Shown piece after piece: positions 34,562 to 43,809 of a DNA stretch of 64,000 nucleotides. Within the stretch, counting starts at the first letter, position 1. Every line of letters begins with the position of its first letter. The notes beneath the pieces were generated by a model that was not told the DNA's origin, ran no database searches, and saw only the letters and a program-made list of their open reading frames with translations. The position numbers were made by a program, and so were the translations under genes. Source of the stretch: an uncultured Lachnospiraceae bacterium (GTDB taxonomy: Bacteria; Bacillota; Clostridia; Lachnospirales; Lachnospiraceae); NCBI GenBank assembly GCA_910589265.1, contig CAJUTQ010000026.1, forward strand, positions 1-64,000, in the 5' to 3' direction.

Positions 34562-35354
34562 GAGGTGTGGAATGCTTTGTAAAGAAGTAATAGATAAACT
34601 AGAAGGAGCTTTTCCTCCTTATTATGGAGAGAGCTGGGACAATATTGGCTTGCTGTCAGGACGAATGGATAAGGAGATACAAAAAGTCTATATAGCCTTG
34701 GACGCCACAGACCAGACGATTGAAAGGGCAGTGGAAGGAAAGGCGGATTTCATGCTGACCCACCATCCTTTTATATTCTCTCCTCTAAAAAAAGTACAAG
34801 CTCATGACTTTATTGGAAGAAGGCTGATTCACCTTATACAGAATGATATATGTTATTACGCCATGCATACAAATTTTGATGTTTTAGCCATGGCAGATCT
34901 GGCAGGGGATATTTTGCATTTACAAAATAAAAAGGTATTGGGAGTTATGCATGAAGAGGAAGATAGTCATAAGGGAATAGGCTGTTATGGATATTTGCCA
35001 AAGCCAATAACCCTAGAAGAATGTTGTCATTTTGTTAAAAAGGCTTTTACATTAGATTGGGTGAAAGTATTTGGGAATGAGGAAAAAATGGTGAGGACAG
35101 CAGCGATTGTGCCAGGGAGTGGAAAATCGTTCATCAAAAAGGCGTTGGAAGCAAAGGTAGATGTACTGATTACAGGAGATATGGATCATCATGAGGGAAT
35201 AGACGCCCTGTTGCAAGGATTATGCATAATAGATGGAGGCCATTATGGATTGGAATATTGTTTTGTCCCTTACATGAAACAGTTTTTTGAAAAAGAAATG
35301 AAAGGACTGGAAGTTGACATGGAACAAAGGACCAGCCCCTTTCGTATTTTATAG
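34554..35354 (+). CDS. Nif3-like dinuclear metal centre protein (YqfO family)
   Basis: A 266-residue member of the NIF3/GTP cyclohydrolase I type 2 family. These form toroidal hexamers with a two-metal site; the motif THHPFIFSPLKKV and the C-terminal TGDMDHHEG and IDGGHYGLE segments provide the ligands. The physiological reaction is still unclear. The N terminus (ESWDNIGLLSG) is typical. It overlaps trmK by 8 bp, so the two are translationally coupled. It lacks the extra middle domain found in longer YqfO proteins. Confidence 0.9.
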   Translation: MNERCGMLCKEVIDKLEGAFPPYYGESWDNIGLLSGRMDKEIQKVYIALDATDQTIERAVEGKADFMLTHHPFIFSPLKKVQAHDFIGRRLIHLIQNDICYYAMHTNFDVLAMADLAGDILHLQNKKVLGVMHEEEDSHKGIGCYGYLPKPITLEECCHFVKKAFTLDWVKVFGNEEKMVRTAAIVPGSGKSFIKKALEAKVDVLITGDMDHHEGIDALLQGLCIIDGGHYGLEYCFVPYMKQFFEKEMKGLEVDMEQRTSPFRIL

Positions 35355-35374
35355 AAAAAGAAAGAGGTTTGCCA

Positions 35375-37042
35375 ATGAAAGACCAAAGATACCAAGTAAT
35401 GGTAGGAGATCAGGTGAGGGAATATGAAGAAGGAACGACATTTTTATCCATTGCAAAGGATTTTAGGGAACACTATGATTGTGCCATTGTTTTAGTCATT
35501 GTGGATCAAAAGCTTCAGGAGCTTCATAAAAGACTAAGGAATGATTGCATGTTGAAATTTCTTACATTGAGAGATAATATTGGACATAAGGCTTATAGAA
35601 GAAGCGCTTGTTTTCTTCTAATTAAAGCATTTTATGATGTCTTAGGACATGATGAAAGGAAAAAAATAAAAGTAGAGTTTTCCTTAGGCAAGGGATATTA
35701 TTGCTCAGTAAGAGGGGAAGTTTGTTTAAATGAAAAAATTTTGGGAAAAATAAAAAAGAGGATGCAGGAATTAGTAGAAATGGATATTCCCATTTTAAAG
35801 GCATCTTGTCATAAAGATGAAGCAATAGAAAAATTCCACCGATATGGTATGTCAGACAAGGAGAAGCTGTTTCGGTATCGGAGGGGATCCGAAGTGAATT
35901 TATACAGTATTAATAACTTTGAAGATTACTTTTATGGCTATATGGTGCCAAGTACAGGCTATCTTCCATATTTTGATCTGTATTTGTATGATAAAGGGCT
36001 TATATTGCAGCTTCCTTCCAGGCAAGAACCAACAGCAGTTCCTCCTTTTCACCCATCAGCTCAGCTGTTTGCAACAATGAAAGAATCAGGACAGTGGGGA
36101 GAATCTCTTGGAATAGATACAGTAGGGGCTTTAAATGATGTAATTTGCAAAGGGGAGATCAAGGATATGATACTTGTTCAGGAGGCTTTGCAAGAAAGTA
36201 AAATTGCTTCCATTGCAGCAGATATTATCCGTCAGGGAAATAAAAAGTTTGTCATGGTGGCAGGACCTTCTTCCTCTGGAAAAACGACCTTTTCCCATAG
36301 ATTGTCTATTCAGCTTAGGGCTCAAGGGATGCAGCCCCATCCCATTGCAGTGGATGATTATTTTGTAGACAGAGAACAGACGCCAAAAGATGAGTATGGA
36401 AATTATAATTTTGAGTGCTTAGAAGCAATAGACCGAGAAAAATTCAATGAGGATATGACGGCCCTTCTTAAGGGAGAAGAGGTGGAGCTGCCTTTTTTTA
36501 ATTTTAAGACAGGAAAAAGAGAGTACAATGGAAATGTGAAAACCTTAGGGAAAGATGATATATTAATTATAGAAGGAATTCATGGACTAAATGACGCCTT
36601 GTCATACTCTCTTCCAAGAGAGAGCAAATATAAAATATATATTAGCGCATTAACGCAGCTCAATGTAGATGAGCATAACCGGATACCCACAACAGATGGA
36701 AGGCTCATACGAAGGATGGTAAGAGATTACAGGACAAGAGGAGCCTCGGCCAAGAGAACCCTATCTATGTGGGAGTCTGTAAGAAGAGGAGAAGAAGAAA
36801 ACATTTTTCCTTTTCAGGAAGAGGCGGACGCTATGTTTAACTCTGCTCTTGTATATGAACTGGCCGTATTAAAACAATTTATAGAGCCATTGCTTTTTGG
36901 AATCCCCAAAGAGGACCCGGAATTTTTAGAGGCTAAGCGCCTATTAAAATTTATGGAATATTTTCTTGGAATTAGCAGTGAGGATGTGCCTCATAATTCT
37001 ATACTGAGAGAATTTGTAGGAGGAAGCTGTTTTCAAGTATAG
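35375..37042 (+). CDS. Nucleoside kinase (uridine kinase-like) with N-terminal TGS-type region
   Basis: This 555-residue protein has an N-terminal region resembling the TGS and following domain of threonyl-tRNA synthetase (about 1-190), then a uridine kinase/phosphoribulokinase P-loop domain. Walker A is GPSSSGKTTFSHRLS near 290. AVDDYFVDREQTPKDEYGNYNFE and IIEGIHGLND are characteristic nucleoside kinase motifs. It is common in clostridia as a lone nucleoside kinase. ATG 35375 is supported by AAAGAGG 7 bp upstream. It closes the dgt-dnaG-rpoD run. The exact nucleoside is unknown. Confidence 0.87.
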   Translation: MKDQRYQVMVGDQVREYEEGTTFLSIAKDFREHYDCAIVLVIVDQKLQELHKRLRNDCMLKFLTLRDNIGHKAYRRSACFLLIKAFYDVLGHDERKKIKVEFSLGKGYYCSVRGEVCLNEKILGKIKKRMQELVEMDIPILKASCHKDEAIEKFHRYGMSDKEKLFRYRRGSEVNLYSINNFEDYFYGYMVPSTGYLPYFDLYLYDKGLILQLPSRQEPTAVPPFHPSAQLFATMKESGQWGESLGIDTVGALNDVICKGEIKDMILVQEALQESKIASIAADIIRQGNKKFVMVAGPSSSGKTTFSHRLSIQLRAQGMQPHPIAVDDYFVDREQTPKDEYGNYNFECLEAIDREKFNEDMTALLKGEEVELPFFNFKTGKREYNGNVKTLGKDDILIIEGIHGLNDALSYSLPRESKYKIYISALTQLNVDEHNRIPTTDGRLIRRMVRDYRTRGASAKRTLSMWESVRRGEEENIFPFQEEADAMFNSALVYELAVLKQFIEPLLFGIPKEDPEFLEAKRLLKFMEYFLGISSEDVPHNSILREFVGGSCFQV

Positions 37043-37085
37043 TCTGTTTACTAGACAGATGAAAAGAAAGGCATGGTAAAGAAAA

Positions 37086-38861
37086 ATGGATATTTTTGGG
37101 ATGCTTTCAATGCTGGGAGGCTTGGCTTTATTTTTATATGGAATGCTCCTTTTAAGTCAAGGGCTGGAAAAGCTGTCAGGGGGAAGATTAGAACAAATTT
37201 TGGAGAGGCTGACCTCAAATCCTTTTAAGGCAGTTTTCTTAGGGGGATGTGTCACTGCTCTCATTCAAAGTTCTTCGGCCACCACGGTTATGGTCGTGGG
37301 CTTTGTAAATTCAGGTATTATGAAATTATCTCAAGCAGTGGGTATTATTATGGGAGCCAACATTGGGACAACAGTCACAGCGTGGATTTTAAGTCTGGCA
37401 GGTATTGAGGGCGATCAATTTTTTGTCCAGCTTCTAAAACCATCCACCTTTTCCCCTGTTTTAGCAATGATTGGCATTATATGTATTATGATGAGCAAAA
37501 GGGAAAGGCAAAAGGATATAGGGACTATTTTGCTTGGTTTTGCTATTTTAATGTATGGAATGGATTCTATGAGCAGTGCTGTAAAGCCGTTGGCCCATGT
37601 TCCTGAATTTACAAATTTACTTTTGGTCTTTCAAAATCCAGTGATGGGAATTGTCGCTGGAGCTATATTAACGGCAATTATTCAAAGCTCATCAGCATCT
37701 GTAGGAATTCTTCAAGCTCTTGCCTCTACAGGCTCCGTTCGTTATAGTATGGCTATTCCCATTATTATGGGGCAAAATATAGGTACTTGTATTACCGCTA
37801 TTATTTCTAGTATTGGCGCCAGTAAAAATGCTAGGAGAACAGCCCTTATCCATTTATATTTTAATCTCATTGGAACAATGGTTTTTATGATTTTATTTTA
37901 TTTTTTCAATGGCATTCTAGATTTTTCTTTTGTAAATGAAAAAGTTACGCCGCCAGGAATTGCCGTCGTTCATAGTATTTTTAATATTACAGCGACTATC
38001 CTCCTTCTACCATTTGCAAAGGGATTGGAGAGGCTGGCTTATATGACAATTAAAGATACGAAGGAGGTACAAACAGAAACAAGAGCCAGAGAGTATGATC
38101 AAGTAAAATTATTAGATGAGCGGTTTCTTACTACTCCAGGCTTTGCAGTGGCAAAATGCATTGAGATGACGAGGAATATGGCTCTTTTGGCTAGCCAAAA
38201 TGTAGGGGATGCCATAGAACTTAGGAAAAACTATTCAAAAGAAATGGAAGAAAAAGTAATTCAATCAGAAGAAGAGGCAGATCGTTATGAAGATGCCTTG
38301 GGAAGTTATTTGATGAAGCTCAATGGAAGAGACTTATCAGGAAGAGACAGCCAGATTGTGACCATGCTTCTTCATTGCATTGGGGATTTTGAGCGAATAT
38401 CCGATCATGCCTTAAATATTATGAAGGCAGCAAAAGAATTAAAAGAAAAATCAGTTCAATTTTCAAGTATGGCTATAGAAGAAATTACAGTTATGGAAAA
38501 TGCTTTAGGAGAAATATTATCTCTTGCTACCAAGGCGTTTTGCCAAGAAAATATAAAGATGGCAGAGTCTGTGGAGCCATTGGAAGAAGTGATTGACAGT
38601 CTAAAAGCGGAGTTGAAAAAACGCCATGTGAAAAGATTAAGGGAGGGAAAATGTACAGTTGAATTAGGGTTTGTTTGGACAGACTTTATTCATAATTATG
38701 AGAGAATTGCCGATCATTGTTCCAATATAGCTGTCTGTATGATTGAATTAAAGGACAATAGTTTTGATACTCACGAATACTTAAATGAACTAAGGAGGAC
38801 AGGAAACAGAGGATTCATTGATAAAGTGCAGATGTATCAGAGCAAATATGCTCTTCCTTAA
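37086..38861 (+). CDS. Na+/phosphate cotransporter with C-terminal PhoU domain
   Basis: A 591-residue fusion. The membrane part (about 1-320) has the duplicated QSSSATT and QSSSASVG motifs of the NptA/PNaS transporter family, placed in two re-entrant loops. The C-terminal part (about 350-570) is PhoU-like, with repeated helical segments such as DRYEDALGSYLMKLNGRDLS, CIGDFERISDHALNI and DFIHNYERIADHCSNIAV. It should import or balance inorganic phosphate with sodium. It lies 43 bp after the kinase gene and just upstream of rnpB. A phosphate link to the distant polyphosphate genes (52834-57828) is only suggestive. Confidence 0.92.
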   Translation: MDIFGMLSMLGGLALFLYGMLLLSQGLEKLSGGRLEQILERLTSNPFKAVFLGGCVTALIQSSSATTVMVVGFVNSGIMKLSQAVGIIMGANIGTTVTAWILSLAGIEGDQFFVQLLKPSTFSPVLAMIGIICIMMSKRERQKDIGTILLGFAILMYGMDSMSSAVKPLAHVPEFTNLLLVFQNPVMGIVAGAILTAIIQSSSASVGILQALASTGSVRYSMAIPIIMGQNIGTCITAIISSIGASKNARRTALIHLYFNLIGTMVFMILFYFFNGILDFSFVNEKVTPPGIAVVHSIFNITATILLLPFAKGLERLAYMTIKDTKEVQTETRAREYDQVKLLDERFLTTPGFAVAKCIEMTRNMALLASQNVGDAIELRKNYSKEMEEKVIQSEEEADRYEDALGSYLMKLNGRDLSGRDSQIVTMLLHCIGDFERISDHALNIMKAAKELKEKSVQFSSMAIEEITVMENALGEILSLATKAFCQENIKMAESVEPLEEVIDSLKAELKKRHVKRLREGKCTVELGFVWTDFIHNYERIADHCSNIAVCMIELKDNSFDTHEYLNELRRTGNRGFIDKVQMYQSKYALP

Positions 38862-38871
38862 TAGAAAGTAA

Positions 38872-39225
38872 TCAATAAGTAGAACAAATGATCGCAGCTG
38901 CAAAGGATAGGATGCAGGTGAGGAAAGTCCGGGCTTCATAGGGCAGGATGCCGGATAACGTCCGGTGGAGGTGACTCCAAGGCTAGTGCAACAGAAATAT
39001 ACCGCCTCTTATTATAGGAGGTAAGGGTGGAAGGGTAGTGTAAGAGACTACCGCCTGTCTGGCAACAGATAGGGCAGATGTAAACCCCATTCGAAGCAAG
39101 ACCAAACGGAAAGCGATAGGCTTGCCCGGCCTGCTTTCAGGTAGGTCGCTGGAAGCTGCCGGCAACGGCAGTTGTAGATAGATGATCATTCACGACATAA
39201 CCCGGCTTATCGTTCTGCTTATTGA
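38872..39225 (+). ncRNA. rnpB: RNase P RNA
   Basis: The conserved bacterial RNase P core is present: GAGGAAAGTCCGGGC at 38920-38934, the CAGAAA element at 38991-38996, AGAGACTACCGC around 39044-39055, and the 3' partner CATAACCCGGCTTAT at 39196-39210. The P1 helix can be drawn between 38872-38885 and 39212-39225, with one G-U pair. The gene is about 354 nt. The RNA is the catalytic subunit that trims the 5' ends of tRNA precursors. It starts 10 bp after the transporter stop codon. Confidence 0.95.
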
Positions 39226-39327
39226 TATTTACAAAAAGAAGGCAAGGATAAAATAGAAGGAATGCTAGATAGAACAATAGGGATATCCCCTTTTATCCAA
39301 TGGTTGCCATAGAAATGAATAAGAGAT

Positions 39328-39386
39328 GCCAGATTTTGTAAAAGTTCTTTTGGAATTGTAAGAGCTTTTGACGAAATCTGGCTTTT
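39328..39386 (+). terminator. Long hairpin terminator downstream of rnpB
   Basis: Arms at 39328-39349 and 39361-39382 (GCCAGATTT and AAATCTGGC at the base) pair over about 21 bp with a few G-U pairs and one bulge, followed by TTTT. It lies between rnpB and the convergent gene ending at 39419 and could serve rnpB. The preceding 100 bp hold nothing I can identify. Confidence 0.65.
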
Positions 39387-39418
39387 ATACACATTTTAGA
39401 GGTAGACAATCTTTATTT

Positions 39419-41128
39419 TTATGGGCAAAATTTTTTCAGTACATCCATGACTATTTTTGGATCCTTATAATGGGAGGTAACAGGACAAATTCCCATATCC
39501 ATATTTAGAAGATGATAAACGGCCATTCTCCCAGAGCGAACAGAATATTCTTCCATACATGGCACATCTTCTGGAATATTTGTAAAGGGACCAATGAAGG
39601 CAAGACGCTGGGATTGCTCTGGAATGATGTTTGGACGATCAGAGGAATGTCCTGGCTGAAGGGAGGAATGGGCATAGGGTATATAATAAGGAACGGTCTC
39701 TATAACACTCCCCATAATGGCTGTTTCTTCTTTTTCCAAATGAAGATGGTGGAGCAACTCTTTCATAATTTCTTCTCCGCTACATTCTTTCATAGGCTTT
39801 TGTACATAGTCACCTAAGCGATCGATGTATTGCCCATAGCCCCAGAAAATGGTTTTTTCCTTGTCTTGTTCCTTATGGGAATAGGGGGTAGCAAGGATGC
39901 TCATAAGCCAGTTGGAGTCTTTCAATATGATATAAGCTCCCTTTCCTGGGCCATTGCCACATTTTTTCTCAATAAGCTTTTGAAAATGCCGGCCTTTACA
40001 TGAGATATGAAAGCTTATCTTATGGGTTTGTTCTCGATTATGAAAGAAAGGAGTTGGATTTCCAAGCCCTTGTTTTTTGTCAGCAATATTTTTCCAAAGT
40101 TCTTTTTTCATGGAGAAGGAAGAAGAGGCTTTCCCTTTCAAAGAACCAGTTCCAGAGTAGGCAGCTATGAAACCATTTTCTATAATACATAAGTCCTTTT
40201 CCTTTAAGGAAATAATATAGTCTTCCCTTTCAGGACATGTTACATGGATAGAAGAGGGGATGAGGGTATCTTTGTCAAAGTCTATGTCTGTCACTCCATA
40301 GGTAGGGTAAATGTTTACGTGGTGTTTTTCCAAGTAGGCCAAAAGGGGTTTGATGAATAGGATGTAGGGGTCTACAGGTATAGGAATAGCCCCTTCTAAA
40401 GGATTTGTCTTACCCAATAAAGTCATCATGCGTAAAAGGGAGCGGCGGAATAAGGCAAGACTGCTCCACTTTTGGAATCCAAAGGAAGTCTGCCATACAT
40501 ACCAGAAGTCAGTGTCAAAAAAATGGGGAGTTTCCTTAAACCAATCTCGAATGGTTCTTTGTTGAAGTTTTGAGTCTTTGGATGCAAGGAGTTTTCCAAG
40601 AGCCTTTTTGTCTTGCAAAGAAAAATCTTTACGTAATTTATCAGTAACGTTGCCATTTCTGTCTATAAAGCAGGGCTTGGCCAAAGAATGGTTCTGATAG
40701 TTGCTTAACATTTCTTCAACAACACTTTTGTCTGGATAAGATAAAGAAGGAATATAAGAAAAGAGTTCCCAAAAGTTTTCAGAAGTCTCTTTAAAAAACA
40801 TGTGTTTTCCTTTAAAAGGAAAAGGTTTCGTAGAGAGCTTATTCCCTTTTTCATCCATTATGCCCATTCCGCCTAATATATGAATATTTTCTCCTTTAAA
40901 ATGACAGTCTCGAAGGAGATAAACAGCTCCTGACAGGCTGGCAAGTCCTCCTCCTACAAAATAAACTTGCATATCTTTATAATCCCGTTTGTTTACTTCC
41001 TCAATCATGGTTTGCTCATGATGTAAAAGCTGTTTTTCCCGCTGCTTTTTTACAGCAATTAACGTTCCTGCTGCTGCTGTAGCTGTTATACCAGCGGCAA
41101 TTATTTTTTTTAATTTTTTACCCATCAT
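39419..41128 (-). CDS. Oleate-hydratase-like (MCRA family) flavoprotein, divergent active site
   Basis: This 569-residue protein follows the myosin-cross-reactive antigen/oleate hydratase family through most of its length: GGGLASLSGAVYLL near 59, ELFSYIPSLSYPDKSV, FWYVWQTSFGFQKWSSL, DSNWLMSI, WGYGQYIDRLGDYVQKPMKECSGEEI and RLAFIGPFTNIPEDVPCMEEYSVRSG. It adds an N-terminal membrane helix (about 8-26). Two usual features are absent: the acidic pair that binds FAD ribose (here ILGGMG) and the GGREME catalytic motif (here KGKHMFF at about 106-112). It may therefore not hydrate oleate. ATG 41128 is preferred, with AGAAAGG about 9 bp upstream. Confidence 0.8.
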   Translation of the reverse strand: MMGKKLKKIIAAGITATAAAGTLIAVKKQREKQLLHHEQTMIEEVNKRDYKDMQVYFVGGGLASLSGAVYLLRDCHFKGENIHILGGMGIMDEKGNKLSTKPFPFKGKHMFFKETSENFWELFSYIPSLSYPDKSVVEEMLSNYQNHSLAKPCFIDRNGNVTDKLRKDFSLQDKKALGKLLASKDSKLQQRTIRDWFKETPHFFDTDFWYVWQTSFGFQKWSSLALFRRSLLRMMTLLGKTNPLEGAIPIPVDPYILFIKPLLAYLEKHHVNIYPTYGVTDIDFDKDTLIPSSIHVTCPEREDYIISLKEKDLCIIENGFIAAYSGTGSLKGKASSSFSMKKELWKNIADKKQGLGNPTPFFHNREQTHKISFHISCKGRHFQKLIEKKCGNGPGKGAYIILKDSNWLMSILATPYSHKEQDKEKTIFWGYGQYIDRLGDYVQKPMKECSGEEIMKELLHHLHLEKEETAIMGSVIETVPYYIPYAHSSLQPGHSSDRPNIIPEQSQRLAFIGPFTNIPEDVPCMEEYSVRSGRMAVYHLLNMDMGICPVTSHYKDPKIVMDVLKKFCP

Positions 41129-41330
41129 GTGTAACATCCTTTCTCAAAAATATCCTATAATAGATAATACCACAGTTTTCCATCTTTTTCACATAATTAT
41201 AAACAATACTTTAAAAATAAACGTAGAAATAATTTTAGCCAAATGTTATAATAAAATGCAAAATAAAGAAAAATAATAAGAATAATAAATTGCGCCATAT
41301 AATAGAAAGGTGTAAGAATGGAGGACAAAT

Positions 41331-41969
41331 ATGGATTTAAATGCTCTTAGAAATTTATCGTATGGATTATATGTTGTCTCATCAATGGATGGGGGAAGAC
41401 CTGTGGGCTGTATTGCCAACAGCGCAATGCAAATTATGGCTGAGCCGGCATCTATTGCAGTCAGTTTAAACCATGATAATTTTACAACGAAGTGTGTGGA
41501 GAAAACAGGAAAGTTTGCTATTTCCGTTTTATCAGAACAAGCTGCCCCTTCCTTAATTGCCAAATTTGGTTTCCGTTCCAGCAAGAATACAGATAAGTTT
41601 CAGGAGGTGCCTTATGAAAAATATGATGGAATGCCTGTGTTAAAAGAGTGCTGCACTTATGTGATCTGCCAGGTAACGGATAAGATGGAGACAGAAACAC
41701 ATACAGTATTTCTTGGAAGTGTTATAGACACCCAGTTTCTAAAAGAGGGAACACCGATGACATATGCTTATTATCATAATGTAGTAAAAGGGAAAAGTCC
41801 TAAGACAGCACCTACTTATATTCCTCCTTCAGAAAAGACAAAAGGTGCCTATATATGTACTGTATGTGGTTATATATATGATGGAGAAGTACCTTTTGAG
41901 AATTTGCCAGAAGATTATGTTTGCCCCATATGTCTAAAGCCAAAGTCTGCATTTAAAAAGGAAGAATAG
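41331..41969 (+). CDS. hrb: Flavin reductase-rubredoxin fusion (high-molecular-weight rubredoxin)
   Basis: This 212-residue protein joins an FMN-binding flavin reductase-like domain (about 1-150, with NSAMQIMAEPASIAVSLN) to a C-terminal rubredoxin. Cys176, Cys179, Cys198 and Cys201 (CTVC and CPIC) bind the iron. The layout matches Hrb of acetogenic clostridia, which takes electrons from NAD(P)H:rubredoxin oxidoreductase and helps remove O2 or NO together with flavodiiron proteins. No such partner is encoded in the window. It is followed after 14 bp by proA. GGAGGACAAAT precedes the ATG. Confidence 0.92.
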   Translation: MDLNALRNLSYGLYVVSSMDGGRPVGCIANSAMQIMAEPASIAVSLNHDNFTTKCVEKTGKFAISVLSEQAAPSLIAKFGFRSSKNTDKFQEVPYEKYDGMPVLKECCTYVICQVTDKMETETHTVFLGSVIDTQFLKEGTPMTYAYYHNVVKGKSPKTAPTYIPPSEKTKGAYICTVCGYIYDGEVPFENLPEDYVCPICLKPKSAFKKEE

Positions 41970-41983
41970 GAGGAAGAAGGAGA

Positions 41984-43228
41984 ATGGATGGTCTAAATTG
42001 TATTGGGAAACGTGCAAAGGCCGCTGCCTACTCCATGAAGCTTTTGGGACAAACAGAGAAAAACAAAGGTCTCCACAAGGCTGCTGAATGTTTAAGGGAA
42101 AGGGCCAGGGAGATTTTAGAGTCGAATTATTTGGATGTACAGGAGGCAGAAAGAAAAGGAATGAAAGCATCTCTTGTAGATCGCTTAAGACTAACAGATG
42201 AACGAATTCACTCAATGGCAGAAGGACTTATGCAAATAGAAGCTTTAGAGGATCCTACTGGTGATATATTATATGGAAAAAAAAGGCCAAATGGTTTAAT
42301 GATTGGAAAGAAAAGGGTTCCTTTAGGCGTGGTTGGAATTATTTATGAATCCAGACCTAATGTAACTGCAGATGCCTTTGGGCTTTGCTTTAAAACGGGA
42401 AATGCTGTCATTTTGCGGGGAGGAAGCGATGCTATACATTCTAATAAGAAAATAGTCCAGATTCTAAGGGAAGCTCTTAAGGAAGAAGGGCTGCCAGAGG
42501 ACGCTATTCTGTTAATAGAAGATACTTCAAGGGATACAGCTACAAAATTTATGGGTATGAACGAGTATGTGGATGTGCTCATTCCAAGAGGAGGAGCAGG
42601 ACTAATTCAGTCAGTGGTGCAAAACAGCACGATACCAGTCATTGAGACAGGGACAGGAAATTGCCATATATATATTGATGAGACAGCAGATTTAGATATG
42701 GCGGTAAAGATTGTAGTCAATGGAAAAACCCAGAGGCTTGGAGTATGCAATGCATGTGAATCCTTAGTAGTTCATCAAAAAATAGGAGAAGAAGCAGTCT
42801 ATGCTATATGTAAGGCTCTCGAAGACAAAGGGGTTGAGATTCGGGGATGTGAAAGGACGAAGGACATTTATCCAAGTAGCTCTCTGGCTTTGGAGGAAGA
42901 CTATGGAACAGAGTATTTGGATGCCATTATTTCAGTGAAGATGGTAGATAGCATAGAAGAGGCAATCTTTCATATAAACAAATACAATACAGGACATTCA
43001 GAAGCCATTGTGACAAATAACTATGCCAATGCCAGAAAGTTTTTAGATGAAATAGATGCTGCTGCGGTCTATGTGAATGCATCTACCAGATTTACTGATG
43101 GGTATGAATTTGGTTTTGGGGCAGAAATGGGGATTAGTACACAGAAACTTCATGTTCGTGGCCCTATGGGATTGGAAGCCCTCACGACAATGAAATATGT
43201 TATTGAGGGAGATGGACAAATTCGATAA
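41984..43228 (+). CDS. proA: Glutamate-5-semialdehyde dehydrogenase (gamma-glutamyl phosphate reductase)
   Basis: This 414-residue enzyme reduces gamma-glutamyl phosphate with NADPH in proline synthesis. Catalytic Cys255 sits in GVCNACESLVVH. IYESRPNVTADAFGLC and VYVNASTRFTDGYEFGFGAEMGIST are diagnostic. The usual partner proB (glutamate 5-kinase) is not adjacent and must lie elsewhere. The neighbour upstream is the rubredoxin fusion, so the two are probably co-transcribed. The length is normal. Confidence 0.96.
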   Translation: MDGLNCIGKRAKAAAYSMKLLGQTEKNKGLHKAAECLRERAREILESNYLDVQEAERKGMKASLVDRLRLTDERIHSMAEGLMQIEALEDPTGDILYGKKRPNGLMIGKKRVPLGVVGIIYESRPNVTADAFGLCFKTGNAVILRGGSDAIHSNKKIVQILREALKEEGLPEDAILLIEDTSRDTATKFMGMNEYVDVLIPRGGAGLIQSVVQNSTIPVIETGTGNCHIYIDETADLDMAVKIVVNGKTQRLGVCNACESLVVHQKIGEEAVYAICKALEDKGVEIRGCERTKDIYPSSSLALEEDYGTEYLDAIISVKMVDSIEEAIFHINKYNTGHSEAIVTNNYANARKFLDEIDAAAVYVNASTRFTDGYEFGFGAEMGISTQKLHVRGPMGLEALTTMKYVIEGDGQIR

Positions 43229-43238
43229 GATGAAGAAG

Positions 43239-43259
43239 AAAAAGGGGCGTTAAGCCCCT
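43239..43259 (-). terminator. Terminator between proA and pyrI
   Basis: AGGGGC (43243-43248) pairs with GCCCCT (43254-43259) over a 5-nt loop. On the minus strand the stem is followed by five U residues, so it mainly terminates pyrBI. It may also slow transcription leaving proA. Confidence 0.7.
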
Positions 43260-43267
43260 AGGTCCAT

Positions 43268-43705
43268 TTAAGATGATTTTATGTAATTATAATGTTCTTC
43301 ACAGTACTTGCACCGATACACTTCTTTTTCTGCATCGGTCAAGAGAAAAACATGCTCTAATTCTTGTTCAACAGATGTGATGCACCTAGGATTTTTGCAC
43401 TTTATAATATTCACAATTTCGTTAGGCAGCTTCAGTTTTTTCTTTGATACAATCGATCCATTTTGGATGACATTGACCGTAATATTATGGTCAATAAAAC
43501 CTAGCACTTCTAAATCAAGCATGTCTGTTCTACATTCAATTTTTAAAATATCTTTCTTTTTCATTTTTTCACTACGGACATTTTTAATGATGGCTACAGG
43601 ATAGTCCAACTTATCCAAACCTAAATAATGATATATTTCCATGCTTTTTCCAGCCTTCATATGATCTAAGACAAATCCTTCTTCAATCTTTCCTACATTT
43701 AACAT
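43268..43705 (-). CDS. pyrI: Aspartate carbamoyltransferase regulatory chain
   Basis: A 145-residue regulatory subunit. The N-terminal allosteric domain binds nucleotides (EEGFVLDHMKAGKSMEIYHYLGL). The C-terminal domain carries the structural zinc site Cys103-x4-Cys108 and Cys132-x2-Cys135 (CKNPRC, CKYC), which contacts PyrB. Having pyrI implies an enterobacterial-type dodecameric ATCase with feedback control by CTP/UTP, instead of the unregulated trimer found in bacilli. It lies 104 bp downstream of pyrB, in the same direction; I see nothing definite in that gap. Confidence 0.95.
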   Translation of the reverse strand: MLNVGKIEEGFVLDHMKAGKSMEIYHYLGLDKLDYPVAIIKNVRSEKMKKKDILKIECRTDMLDLEVLGFIDHNITVNVIQNGSIVSKKKLKLPNEIVNIIKCKNPRCITSVEQELEHVFLLTDAEKEVYRCKYCEEHYNYIKSS

Positions 43706-43809
43706 CTATCTTACCTCTTATCTGCACAGACAGATATTCCTTTCTTTTATTTCTTTTTCGGACAACGAACCAAGGGGACGGCCAAAAAGTATGTATTTCT
43801 ATATTAAAA

